DNA of 64,000 bases from Costus lasius (taxonomy: Eukaryota; Streptophyta; Magnoliopsida; Zingiberales; Costaceae): assembly GCA_027563935.2 (NCBI GenBank), contig CM050450.1, positions 29,065,439 through 29,129,438 of the forward strand, in the 5' to 3' direction. Numbering within the stretch: the stretch's first letter is position 1; each line of letters opens with the position of its first letter. Under the pieces are notes generated by a model, which was not told the DNA's origin, did not search any database, and saw nothing but the letters and a program-made list of their open reading frames with translations. A program made the translations under genes and the position numbers. Of this stretch, positions 1 to 10,953 are shown in pieces.

Positions 1-2417
1 AGTTTGTGGCTCTATATGTAACACAATATCAGATCCATTGATTCAATTAACATCCTCTTATAGCATTGTCTCTTGAACCATCGAACAATGGTCACATCCA
101 AAGGTCAATGGACTATTGGGATCATTATCCTTTTAGGATTATGATAAATGTGAGCCTTGTTCAAAGGAACAAAGTGACAGATGCTGCCTTCACCATAAAG
201 GGTTGAAGGGTAAGTGGCTTGTTGGATCTATTTCACAGCAATGTATGTGGACCCATGTAAACAAGCACTAAGAGGTGTTATATGCTTCATCCAGTATGGG
301 TATGCCTTATCCAACCTAAGAACTTTGGAGAAATCCAAGAAGTTCACAAATGAAGTATTGAGTAAAATTGCAGGATCTATTAAAGCACTTTGATTGGATC
401 GAGGTGATTAGTAGAGAATTTGATGACTGTCCTAAGAAGTGTGGGGATTATCTCACAGCTTACTTGGAACACCACTGTGTGGTGAATTTCAAAAGAAAGA
501 AAGAGGAACACATTGGATGCGGTTTCATCTTTGGATAGTCATGCAAATATACTACTATGATGCCATGCAAACAGATGTACTACCACTCCATAAGAAAGTG
601 TCTAAGTTAGCTTTTGGGTTGCGAACTGCAAATATCCCATGGAACTGGGAATGTAATGTGCAGTGATTCAAAAGTATGTGTTTGTGGTGCACTATAGAGT
701 GCTAATTCTATCCCAAAGAGAACAAAATATTGTCTCTCTTGAGAAAGTATTTCTTTTGAAAGAAGCTAGTGGGAGTAGATTTGATTGGGACAAGGTCCAG
801 AATCAACCACAATATAATTAGACACAGATGGAGAGCAAAATCTCACATACAGGTTGAAAGTCAACCTAAGGTTCAAGTAACACAGGAACCACATAAGTTT
901 GGATCGATTCGATATGCTGGGCATGACAAATTTTTCATCAAGGATGAACCTAAGACTTATAAGGAAATGGAAGCGGTCGATGGACCAGATTCCAAGAAGT
1001 GGCTAAGGGCCATGAGAACCATAATGGGCTCCATGTCTGCTAATCAAGTCTGGGACTTGGATGAGCTGCCAAAGGGGTAATTCCCACAGGCTATAAATAA
1101 ATCTTCTAGGAAGATAGACATGGAAGGTAACATTGTTACCTTGAAAGGCAAGCTAGTAACAGAAATTCTAGGCAAATCCACTGGGTGGATAATGATGAAA
1201 TTTTTCACCAATAGCTGAGTTTTGAGTCCATTAGGAATCTGCATGTTATAATTGCATGATTAGTTATGGCATGTTGATTATGAAAACTGCCTTTCTTGCA
1301 TAGACGTCTGAAAAGATATCTATAAGGAAATAACCATAAGGTTTTCATATCAAGGCCATAAAGATATGCATGGTGTTATGCAAGCATGTTTAAAAGAGCC
1401 TGTGTTTACAAGAAGATCAGTGGGAGCACCTTAATAGTATTTCTTGTTCTAGAAGATTGATGATATTCTCCTCACATGGAATGACATCTCAGCTCTTCAC
1501 ATAGTGAAGAAAAGGCTTGAGATGTATTTCGAGAAGAATGATCTAGGGAATGATGCCTACATCCTAGGCATGAGGATCTATAGACAGAGATCCAAGAAAG
1601 TCATTGCCCTTTAGTCAATCTATGTTCATCCAAGAGTTTCTGGAAAGGTTTATATTGGATGATTCCAAATATTAATACCTTCCAGAGAGATATGGTCTGA
1701 CTCTCTCAAGGATGCTATGTCCTATGACACAGCTGGAGAGTAGTAACATGGGTCTAAAATTCTGTTACATTGGGTACAGGATAGATCATGTTTTGTGCAC
1801 AAGACCATTTGTGGCAAATGCTTGGAGCATAGCCAGCAAGTTTCAATCAGATCCTAGTGTTTGACACTGGATAGCTGTGAAAGCAATCCTTATATATACT
1901 TGGGAAGTATAAAGGGTTGAAGTCTAGTCTATGATAGACAGGAAGAATTTTGTGTACAAGGGTACACTGATACTTCGTTCCAGTCTTATGACCACAGCCA
2001 GGATTTGCGCTTTGCCTTGTTGTGGTGTTGTGTGCTGAAAGAGCATTATGCAAACCATAGTGGCAAAATTCTACAAATAAGGCTGAGTACATTGCCGCTT
2101 CTTATGGCAGCCAAGGAAGCAGCTTCATTCATTTGAACTTGATTTAGTTCCTGGTGCTTGATGGTCCAGTATAGTTCTTACTAGGGCCATAGCATAAGTG
2201 AAGGAACTTAGTGCTCAAGTATGTACTGCAGCATATCATCTGATCTTAGAGATCATGGATAAGGATGATGATCAAATTTGTTAAAATAAACACAGATAGC
2301 AATCTGGAAAAACCCACCGACATAGCCTCTGGCGCAGCGGAAGCTAAATGGATCATACTAGAGACATTGGAACTGACTAAACATCAGTTGTCCTTGGTCT
2401 TAGTGCAAGTGGGAGAT
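1..2417 (+). pseudogene. Decayed copia pol remnant (family B, element E1), integrase to RNase H
   Basis: Translated in pieces, this stretch follows the order of a copia polyprotein. Near 210-260 it matches the integrase segment reading LLDLIHSDVCGP in the intact elements of this window. At about 900-1080 it matches the linker before reverse transcriptase (DEPKTYKEMEAVDGP, then SANQVWDL). RT-like and RNase H-like pieces follow to about 2400. Stops and frameshifts are everywhere, so it is not functional. A purine tract ending GTGGGAGAT lies directly before the LTR at 2418, as expected for the 3' end of a plus-strand copia element. The gag, protease and 5' LTR lie left of the window. It is far more decayed than the family A copies. 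Confidence 0.85.
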
Positions 2418-4677
2418 TGTTGGTGTATATGCCCTGCAGACCAATGTATGGACATGGTCAGGCATTGTTTGAATGTACTTTAATAGAATTATTATTCTAT
2501 ATAGAGGCATGGTCGTTATTATGCAGACTTCTTTACCTGCGTTGATGTATTGAGTTGCATATATAATATCCCAGGAGTTTGGATTGGATCCATTCTCATA
2601 AGCTATCCCCAGACAAGGTACCATAGCAGATATGGGACAGCTTTGGTACATGTGAGACTGGTGTATGGGCTGGTTAGGTGCGGGGCATAGTAACGCTGAC
2701 ATACAGGTGCATTGGATGTACTGGAGTGATCCACCATGAGGATTGACTTGTCTAGTCAACAAATCAATCTCACATGCAAGAGGTTTGCATTGATCCTTAG
2801 ACTTGAGATATTTGTGTCTAGATTTGATGATGGATATGCTTTGATATAGTCTTACGTCTCTCCGTAATTGGGGGACCAAAACGACTGTCATTAGGCATGT
2901 CATAAGTCACGTAGAGACATGGATGACCAATAGTAGGATTTGCCCCTTCCTCAGAGGAAGCATGATATCCACTTTGGGGCGCCCCACCTTTATTGGTGCA
3001 TGACAGGAATGTGTGGCCACACTTGTTGAGTCATGACCAATGCATTGGATTGATAAACTTGAGACTAATCCAATGGCAGGATATCAGTTTAGGCAAACGG
3101 ATCTATAATGCAATGGGAATCCTCGTTGCTTGTTAGGAGTTGTTGCCATAATGACTTAAATCCTATGACATGGGTAGTAGTGATGATTTGCTAGATATCC
3201 CTCACTACTTATGATGTTTACATCATTGCCATCGTCATATGGATCCTACGGGGTCACACGCAATAGACTCTTGACGTTGCTTTAATCAGAAGCCTTATGA
3301 TCAAGTTATTGGATAACTTGGATCAATTTGGAAGATTTCATCAGCGCCAATGGGCCTGATGAGTTGGAAGAAAGTTATTTGAGCCAAACTTCATTTTTGG
3401 CAGGTTGACCCGAAATTGACCTAGATTGGTCACATTTGGATTAGGGTTACATTGGGTTGGATCCAAAGGCTTAATCAACCCATGCCATGAAGTTTGGGCT
3501 AGCTCATTATCCAATGAGGCCCAATAACTAGTTGTCAAGAAGAGGTATAAGCAAATAAGTGTATAATGGGGAAGAATTTCACCCCATTGGCGCCAAGGGC
3601 ATAATGGGGTGAAGTGGGCGCATGTTGCTTCATAAGGAAGCATTAGGCGCCTCCCCCTTTGTTCCTTGGAAGGAAACCTTGCCTCTATGGTAAGGGTTGG
3701 GGATGATATGGCTTGAAAACTCTTTTGGAAAGAGCTTGGGCGCATAAGACAAGTAGGGTGAGATTTATGGTAAAGTCTTGGAGACTTTCCTTACATCATA
3801 AACCCTACATGCACCCAAACCCTTACCCTAGCCGAATACCTCTTGCTTGTTGCACCTAGCCCTTCTTCCTTGGATGGAATGCATGCCTCTAAGGCATGTC
3901 ATGGGCTGATATATTGCTTGGGGTGCAAGACAAGGTCTTGGCGCATAAGGAAGGGTTGAATGGGTTTAAGGAAATGTCTTGGAGACTTTCCTTGTCGCAA
4001 ACCTTTTCATCCTAGCCATACACTTGGCATGATCCTAGCCCTTGCCCTAGCCGCCTCTTGTCCTATTTATAGGACCCCTTACCGCCCCTTCTAATGTTCG
4101 ACTCCTTGAAGGTGTGAGGGCACAAAGAGAGACGTGACCAAGGGCAAAAGGTGACAACAAAGGCTTGGCGCAACCTTCTTCCAAGTAGCCGAAAGACCTC
4201 CTCTTCTTCTTCTACTCTTCTTGGCGCAAAGAGAAATTGAGCCTGGTGACTTCTCCTTCTATTGCCGCAAGCTCTCTCCCTCTCATTGCCATTGGCGCAT
4301 CTTGCTTGAAGGTGGCGCAAGCAAAGAAGAAGAGGGAAGTCCTTGGCGGCATCTACCCTATCCCCTCTTTGGCGCAAGTTCTCTTGAACGTGGCGCAAGT
4401 GAGGTGAAGGCTTGATTCTCTTCCCGAGGCTAGCACCAAGCGTGGAAGGGAGCAACGATCAAGGAGTCGACGCATGGATACTTGTAGAGGGCGAGCACTT
4501 GATCGTCTTCAACATGGCTTCGGCAACTAGACAAGCAAAAGAGGTACATCTCTAACACGTCCTTGTGTCTTCTCTCTCGCATGGATCCTTAGGACTGGAA
4601 TATGTTTCGGGTGTAATGATTCTTCCGCTGCGGCCTGGGACTGCAAAATTTTAAATTACACCCAGTATTCCCTAACA
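2418..4677 (+). repeat. 3' LTR of element E1 (family B)
   Basis: Starts TGTTGGTGTATATGCCC directly after the purine tract and ends CCTAACA, which gives TG...CA termini and 2260 bp. It is the same family as the LTR at 46666-48622: shared start, shared internal blocks (tgctag followed by ctcact, then a GGGTC block) and shared end region with TTCCGCTGCG. The segment 4166-4398 carries a cluster of TGGCGCA motifs. The right flank is tattt (4678-4682); the matching target duplication would lie outside the window. A GATG-type hairpin at 3211-3226 and a GTGTGGCCACAC dyad at 3011-3022 match conserved LTR structures described in the findings. Confidence 0.85.
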
Positions 4678-5130
4678 TATTTGTCATGATCCAGAGTAGT
4701 TAACCAAGTTGAACGCCCTCACACATCGCCAGTTGGTCACCACCGGATTCCTCGACCATTCCACTCTGAATACTCTGGGTTTTCATGAAGATGTGCAGTG
4801 ACTTTTCCAACGTGTGGGATGGGACCAGTTCTTCACAATCTCCTACCTCACGTATATTCCTATTGTGCTAGACTTTCTATCTTCCATGGAGTTTCATGCA
4901 AATATCCATACCGATGAATATGACGGCAGCCTATCTTTCTGGCTCAACAACACCGAGTTCGTGGTTACTTTGTCATAGCTGAATTAGATCTATGGCTTTC
5001 CTACTGATGGGACGTGACTGATCCTTAGATAATTTAATGCCAGTACCTTCTGGGAACTTATTACTGGCGCCCAACCCTTTGATACAAGGACTTAGGGTTT
5101 TGCCCCCTTATGATTAGGGGTTCCTACAGT
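4678..5130 (+). pseudogene. ATHILA ORF1 fragment, decayed
   Basis: The plus-strand translation contains LGFHEDV, then TYIPIVLDFLSSM, then LSFWLNNTEFVV and YGFPTDGT, with stops between them. This is the order seen in ATHILA ORF1 (Pfam ATHILA family) and parallels the better copy at 45579-46665 (LGLYEDV, YTYLPLTLEFLSSL, ITFRLANVERKLT). It is a short orphan piece between the E1 LTR and a minus-strand LTR fragment, with no gag, protease or LTR of its own in reach. The function of ORF1 proteins is not established; this copy is certainly dead. Confidence 0.7.
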
Positions 5131-5385
5131 TAGCACCTTGTGCCTAACCAGCCCATATACCAGTCTCTCACATACCATAACTGTCCCATATCCACTAAGG
5201 TACATTGACTAGGGACAACCATTTGAGCATAGATCCAATCTGTCTCCAGGGACATTATCATGTAAGTACACAATCGTAGATGTAAACAAACAATGATAAC
5301 GACAATGTCATAATGATAAATAAATATCAGAGTCAAGTAGTACAAAGATTGACCAATACTAGGTCTCAGGGCGTATACACCAACA
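5131..5385 (-). repeat. Family B LTR fragment (LTR 5' end), truncated
   Basis: Reading the minus strand from 5385 gives TGTTGGTGTATACGCCC, the family B LTR start, and about 255 bp that align to 46666-46920, including CTGGAGACAGATTGGATC and the GGCTGGTTAGGCAC block. It stops abruptly at about 5131, next to the ATHILA ORF1 fragment. Flanking primer site, purine tract and second LTR are absent, so this is a broken piece. Confidence 0.75.
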
Positions 5386-6503
5386 GTGACAATGTTCAAG
5401 GGCAGCACTAAGAGAGAAGGCAAGAGGCAGCTAGGGCTTCAGTGGGGAGAGGAGTTTCTAGGCAGCTAGGGTTCTCAGAGAGAAGGCATGAGGATATGCG
5501 CCCCCTAGCCCCTCCTCATATAGAGTTTTCGTTGCAAGTCCCACTACTAAAGATGCAAATAAATCTATTAGGTTTATCTCTATTTAATTGATTATAAATA
5601 TTCAATTATGTGCTTAAGTTGTGGACCCTTCCGGATTATGCTAAATCAAGTTGACAAGACTTCGAATAAATCTAGCATCTTTTATATCACTTGACATGTT
5701 GACAAAACCCAGTCAACCAAGGTTAAATGTGGTCACCCAAAGGTCATCCAAGGTCAATTGATCTTAAATCGCTATCCAACTCTATATAATCATCTCCTAC
5801 CTCAACGCATGCATCAGTGATGTATAAGACTCCTAAACAGATATGAATCATCCATAGATTCAATTTGAGGCTACGAGATCTCAAGTGTCTTTGTGTTCGA
5901 CCCTGTAGGTTCCTCTAACGTTAGCAGTGATGAGATCATCATCACAAGCAATGAGTGGCACCTAGCAGTACGTCAATGCTACCCAAGTCAACGAAATGGA
6001 TGTCATCATCAATAATCCCTAAACCGCAATAAAGTACATGTGCATTCTTCTCCCATTGCGAGGCTAACATCCAGATTGGACAAGTATGTCACTCTTATTT
6101 AACCAAATTAAGTGGTCATGACTAAATCAGACTTAACCTGGGTGTGGCCAAAAACTTTCAATCATGCATCCATATAGGGGGCTCAAGGATGTTAAGCTTC
6201 CACTTAAGGAAGGGGCAAATCCTCTATTAGTAAGTTGTACCTCTTATACGACATGATTTACTTAATGACAACTGTTATAACCTCCCTACTACGGCGAGGT
6301 GTTAGGTTATATCAAAGTATATCCCTTACCATATAGAGTCACAGACTCCCTAAAGTCGAAAAACAAATGCACCTCTATCATCGTGGGTTAGTCCAGTATA
6401 TCTACCTTGATATACTTATATGCCTGTCTTTGGCAACGTGTGCTTAACCAGCACATAAACTAGTCTCACCTACACCATAGCTGTCCCTTATCCACTATGA
6501 TAC
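5386..6503 (-). repeat. Divergent family B-like LTR, internal and end portion
   Basis: On the minus strand, from 6503 leftward, the order is GGCTGGTTAAGCAC, TATACTTTGATATAACC, ACACCTCGCCGTAGTAGGG, GGATTTGCCCCTTCC, TGCTAGGTGCCACTCATT, a hairpin (5937-5955), then GGAACCTACAGGGTCG. These follow the same order in the LTR at 46666-48622, although the sequence is clearly diverged. The last 400 bases (5386-5800) have no counterpart in the other LTRs and include two copies of an AGAGAGAAGGCA...GAGG motif. It is probably an older LTR that the fragment at 5131-5385 joined or interrupted. No reading frame is supportable here. Confidence 0.6.
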
Positions 6504-6666
6504 TGATGACACTAAAATTTATAGTAAATTTTATGCCATTTCATACATCTTTTTGTGTCAAATTCATGAACCTTTGCTTATTTTTAAGCCTTTTTTTATC
6601 AAATTCTGCGGAATCTACACTCTTTTTGGTTTTTGAAGATTTTCAGGTAAAAAGGCATGATTTTTA
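6504..6666 (+). repeat. Athila 5' LTR, part 1 (LTR start)
   Basis: Begins TGATGACACTAAAATTT, a plausible TG start for an Athila-class LTR, and is AT-rich. It is cut at 6666 by a solo family A LTR. The 5 bp tttta before the insertion recur after it at 8385-8389, so 6666 and 8390 were once adjacent. Joined to 8390-9126 and 41174-41731 it would give a gypsy LTR of about 1.46 kb, or more if bases were lost at the E3/E5 junction. Confidence 0.6.
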
Positions 6667-8384
6667 TGTTGGGGTATGCCCTTAGGCTAATGTTTGAGGC
6701 CTTGGGATTGTAACAGTATCATGTAATAAACTCTTCTGTTTATAAAGGTATGATTGTTATTCAGTTTGTTACCTTGTCTGCTGTAATAAGTGTACTTCTG
6801 AATAATGTCTCAAAGCTGTTCAGCTAGGCTGACAAGCTTTATGTCCTTAGTCGAGATATCTTGGTGAACATGAGACAGCCTTGATATGATTGAGACTAAT
6901 ATGTGTTCTAATCTTATAGGATGCTTCGAACATGGAATAAGGTGTAGACTCATGGGTACATTGGATGTACTGGACAGACCCTACTAGGATATTCAGTTGT
7001 TTGTCACAATGTGAATATTCCTTGATTGCAACAAGTGGCACATTTCCTCTGACTTGAGATCACTTGTGTTTCTAAATGATGATTGTCATTGTTTTGAGGT
7101 AGTTCAATATCATTTGAAAGACAATGATTATAGACTATCTTGGATGGTGAGCTTGAATCAGGTTAGGGCACTAGTGATAGACATAGGATTGCCATCTCCT
7201 TGTTTAAGGAGTGTGATGTTCTACAGGGGCCCCCTGGATGAGATGATTGAGAAAGTGTATGGCCATACCCAGGTGACTGTGTTCATCTGATCTAATCATG
7301 CTTATCATATTGGAGCTACAAGCTTGACACGCTTGTCCAATAAGAACATCCAGTGGCAAAGGAAAGATGCATGCCTTGTGAGTTAGAGTCACACTTGTGC
7401 TGTGGTTTGGGTGAAGTCTTGGAAGACTCTTTCCTTTCTATCGGGAGACAGTGATGTGTTGCTAGATACCCCTCACTGATCGTGATAACGTGAGTTATCG
7501 TTACCGACAGGTATAGGAAATCCTTAGGGTCGCACAATTTGATGATATGGCTTACTTAAGTCAGATCGTGTGGACTGAATTGTTTAGGTTCAGTTTAAAG
7601 GGGTTTTAAACTCTGATTGTAAGTGAGATCTGGTCTGATCATGTTTGATTGATTAGGGCTTGAGATCGGTAAGCTTCGATCGAGAGATTTGATGCTAGAT
7701 CGGTGAGATCAGGAGCATCTTGAGATCAACGGTGATCTTGAGCCTTGAGGTTCAATAAGATCGACCATTGCTTGGGCTGATTTGGTCTTGGACCAAAGTC
7801 ATTTGAACCGGCTCATCTTGTGAGCGCTTGGTTCAAAGATTCGAATGGGGTGAAGGAGTTACGGTTCACTTCATGTGAACGCATAACCGTTGAGAGTAAT
7901 GGGTTGCTATTTTTGGATAGCAACGCCTCCACGTTGATTACAACGTTCGCTCAATCGCCTCTCATCACTTTGGACGATTTTTCTCTCTTCTCGTGTGACA
8001 AAGCTCTCGACGAGTGTAGAGGAAGTTCTTCTTCGCCAAGCCCAAAGGATCTCATCTCCTCCACGCGCAAAGGACCCTTGAAGCTTTGCTAGCACAAAGA
8101 CGACAAGGAGAAGCCATTCCTCATCGTGTGTGCGTCGACTAGGGAGAAGATCCCTTTCGGTCTTTGATTCCAACACACCATCCAACGAATGGCGATGGTA
8201 TGATTCTTCTTGATATTTGCAATCGGTTTTTCATAGTTGATCATATATATCATGCAACCGATTCTTGATGCCCTAATTTCCGCCCATGCAATAGTGTTCT
8301 GTATGCATGTATTAGGGTTTTGCGCCCCCCTCTTGAAAGGGGTTTTATCCGCTTGCGCTCCCCCCCTTGAAGGGGACTCCTGCA
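6667..8384 (+). repeat. Solo LTR of copia family A with intact target duplication
   Basis: Starts TGTTGGGGTATGCCC and ends CTCCTGCA, 1718 bp, matching the full-length family A LTRs along their length. The direct repeat tttta flanks it at 6662-6666 and 8385-8389. No primer site follows its right end and no purine tract precedes its left end, so the internal region is absent. This is the standard product of recombination between the two LTRs of one element. It carries the family hairpins at 7484-7499 and 8084-8099 and the GTATGGCCATAC dyad at 7257-7268. Confidence 0.92.
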
Positions 8385-8389
8385 TTTTA

Positions 8390-9126
8390 GGCATTTTCAA
8401 GCAATTCAGATGCAAAGAGGAATTCCCACCATCAAGAGGAGATTACACATCAAATTTTATGAAGATTGGAGCTTCAGACCAAATTACAGCAGGGCTGTAA
8501 TCTATATTATGGTACCGTATTTTATAGGCTACCGTAATATCAGAGCACTGCCATAATTTGTGAATTTTTCATCTAGAAAGAATTTCAGAAATTATCACAG
8601 GCCGTAATTTGGAGCGATTTTGGACCATAAATTTTGGCTGAAATTACGGCACTACCGTAACCAATTTTACGGTACCGTAATTGCCTGACAGATTTCCACC
8701 CGAGAACTCGACTGAAATTACGGCAGTGCCGTAACCAAAAATACGGTCGTAATTACAACCTGGAGACGCGATTTTCATGGTCAAATTTGAGCCCGATATT
8801 TGTGGGATTGATTACGGATAATCCAGACCATAAAATTCAAAACTGTAAGAAGCAAAAGAGGAGCTTTCGACGAGACGAAGGAGGAGACACCAAAAGCCCT
8901 AATTTTCATCCACTAATAAAGGAGGAATCGAGTTTCACGCCGCCGACCTAGATTTCATTGCCAGGACGCGTACAGTGCATCTCCGGCCGTGAAATTTGAA
9001 GGGAAGCTTCGCCTGGAGTAGGAGAACATATCTCAGAAGTTTCAGAGTGAAAGGATCTTGATCGGAGAAGAAACTCGGCACCAGCACTGTTCACGCGAGG
9101 AAATTACGGCTGTAATTTCCATTACA
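8390..9126 (+). repeat. Athila 5' LTR, part 2, with TTACGG palindromes
   Basis: Continues the Athila LTR after the solo LTR A. Between about 8495 and 8760 it holds repeated palindromic motifs: TTACGGCACTACCGTAA at 8645-8661, TTACGGTACCGTAA at 8668-8681, and TTACGGCAGTGCCGTAA near 8725. The same pair with the same 6-base spacing occurs inside the element at 44599-44635, which ties both regions to one family. The end reads into ttaca (9122-9126), the target site of element E3. No coding frame is supportable. Assignment as LTR rather than internal sequence rests on the LTR start at 6504 and the LTR end at 41731. Confidence 0.6.
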
Positions 9127-9225
9127 TGTAGGTAAACCTAGGTCACATGCGCATCTAGAATGTGCAGCGGCGGAAATGCTAGGTTTCAAAATCGCTTGAC
9201 TTAAACATATGATCAACCTTGAAAA
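9127..9225 (-). repeat. E3 3' LTR, outer 99 bp (LTR 3' end)
   Basis: Starts tgtaggtaaacctagg on the plus strand and matches 34667-34765 in the 5' LTR of the same element (tgaaggtaaacctagg). It is cut at 9225 by E2; the flanking gaaaa (9221-9225) recurs at 18320-18324. The LTR resumes at 18325. Confidence 0.88.
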
Positions 9226-10933
9226 TGTTAGGGTCCCCTTCAAGGGGGAGCGAGAAACCCTAAGGTGAGTACCCCTTTCAAGAGGGGGGCGCAAGTGACC
9301 TTTCTTTGTCTTAGTAGCGGAATTAGGGTTTCACATTTGATCGCATGCTATACATTCATATGATCAACTTAAACATCAAGTGAAAGATGCGTTACCATGG
9401 CCATGAGAAGGAGGCGGCTTGGAAGCAAAGACCAAGAGAGATCTTCTCCACAAGTGACGCACACAAGAAGAGAGATGGCTTCTTCTTGTTGATCTTTGTG
9501 CTAGCAAAGATCTTCAAGTGTCCTTGCCGAATGGAAGGGATGGGAGACGAGATCTTGCTTGGGCGAGAGCTCCACACGTTCGTCCACCTCTCCTCCACAC
9601 GCAAATTGCAAGAAGCCAAGCGAAGTGAAGTCAAGTGGTGAACGGCTTGGCGTTAGGCGCTTTGAAGAAGAGGCCTTGATGACTTACCATAAATGGAAGC
9701 ATGCACTCATAAACGACCAAAACGCCTTCACCCTTTCGAACCATGCGTTCACATAAGTGAACCGGTTCTCTTTTGGTTCAATTGAATTTGGTTCAACAAA
9801 CCAAATCAAATAAGCCCAAGCCCCCTTTGGTCTAGATCATATCAAACCCTAAGGTTCAAGATCTAACCGTTCATCTCCTGATGCTCCTGATCTCACCGAT
9901 CTAGCATCACCTCTCTCGATCGAAGCTTACCGATCTCAAGCCCTAATCAATCAAACATGATCAGACCAGATCTCACTTACAATCAGAGATTAAATCCCTT
10001 TAAACTGAACCCAAACAATTCAGTCCACACGATCTGACTCAAGTAAGCCATATCATCAAATTGTGCGACCCTGAGGGTTTCCTTTAAATGTCGGTAACGA
10101 TAACTTTCGTTATCACGATTAGTGAGGGGTATCTAGCAACACATCACTGTCTCCCGATATAAAGGAAAGAGTCTTCCAAGACTACTCCCAAAACACAGCA
10201 CAAGGGTGAATGCACTTCACTAGGCATACATGTTTCCTTTGCCACTGGATGTTCTTATTGGACAAGCGTGTCAAGCCTGTGACTCCAATATGATGAGCAT
10301 GATTAGATCAGATGAACATAGTCACCTGGGTATGGCCATACACTTTCTCAATCATCTCATTCAGGGGGGCCCCTTTAGAACACCACACTCCTTGAACAAG
10401 GAGACGGCAATCCTTTATCTATCACTAGTGTCCTAACCTGACTCATGATCATTATCCAAGATAGTCTATAATCATTATGTTTCAAATGATATTGAACTAC
10501 CTCAAAACAATGACAATCATCATCTAGAAACACAAGTGATCTCAAGTCAGAGGACATGTGCCACTTGATGCAAACAAGGATTATTCACATTGTGACAAGC
10601 AATTGAATATCCTAGTAGGGTCTGTCCAGTACATCTAATGTACCCATGAGTCTACATCTTATTCCATGCTCGAAGCATCCTATAAGATTAGAACACATAT
10701 TAGTCTCAATCATATCAAGGCTGTCTCATGTTCACCAAGATATCTCGACTAAGGACATATGCATGTCAGCCTAGCTGAACAGCATTGAGACATTATTCAG
10801 AAGCACAGTTATTGCAGCAGACAATGTAACAAACTGAATAATAACCATTGCCATTATAAACACAAGAGTTTATTACATGATACTTTTACAATCCCAAGGC
10901 CTCAAACATTAGCCTTAAGGGCATACCCTAACA
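9226..10933 (-). repeat. E2 3' LTR
   Basis: 1708 bp, ending on the plus strand with ccctaaca at 10933, directly next to the purine tract (10934-10948 in plus-strand terms). Contains the GATAAC hairpin at 10099-10114 (loop GAAA on the minus strand) and the longest form of the CTAGCA-loop hairpin at 9491-9512, an 8-bp perfect stem. Confidence 0.93.
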
Positions 10934-10948
10934 ATCTCCCACTTGCAC
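10934..10948 (-). other. E2 polypurine tract
   Basis: On the minus strand the bases directly before the 3' LTR read GTGCAAGTGGGAGAT, the purine-rich site where plus-strand DNA synthesis starts in copia elements. The same tract precedes the 3' LTRs of E3, E4, E5, E6 and, slightly changed, E1. It begins just past the gag-pol stop codon at 10954-10956. Confidence 0.8.
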
Positions 10949-10953
10949 TTAAT

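Noticed and set aside
2400..2903. 167-codon minus-strand frame over the start of the E1 LTR
   Set aside because: It crosses the purine tract and LTR boundary and has no recognised domain; a chance frame.
3341..3745. 134-codon minus-strand frame in the E1 LTR with a partial copy at 47583-47828
   Set aside because: It follows LTR homology only and is disrupted in the second LTR; no protein family recognised.
4063..4455. 130-codon minus-strand frame in the E1 LTR
   Set aside because: It lies in repetitive LTR sequence with TGGCGCA repeats; no similarity recognised and no counterpart in the related LTR at 46666.
7054..7290. Repeated 60-78 codon frames inside family A LTRs
   Set aside because: They occur in all LTR copies on either strand with variable ends; LTRs are not coding here.
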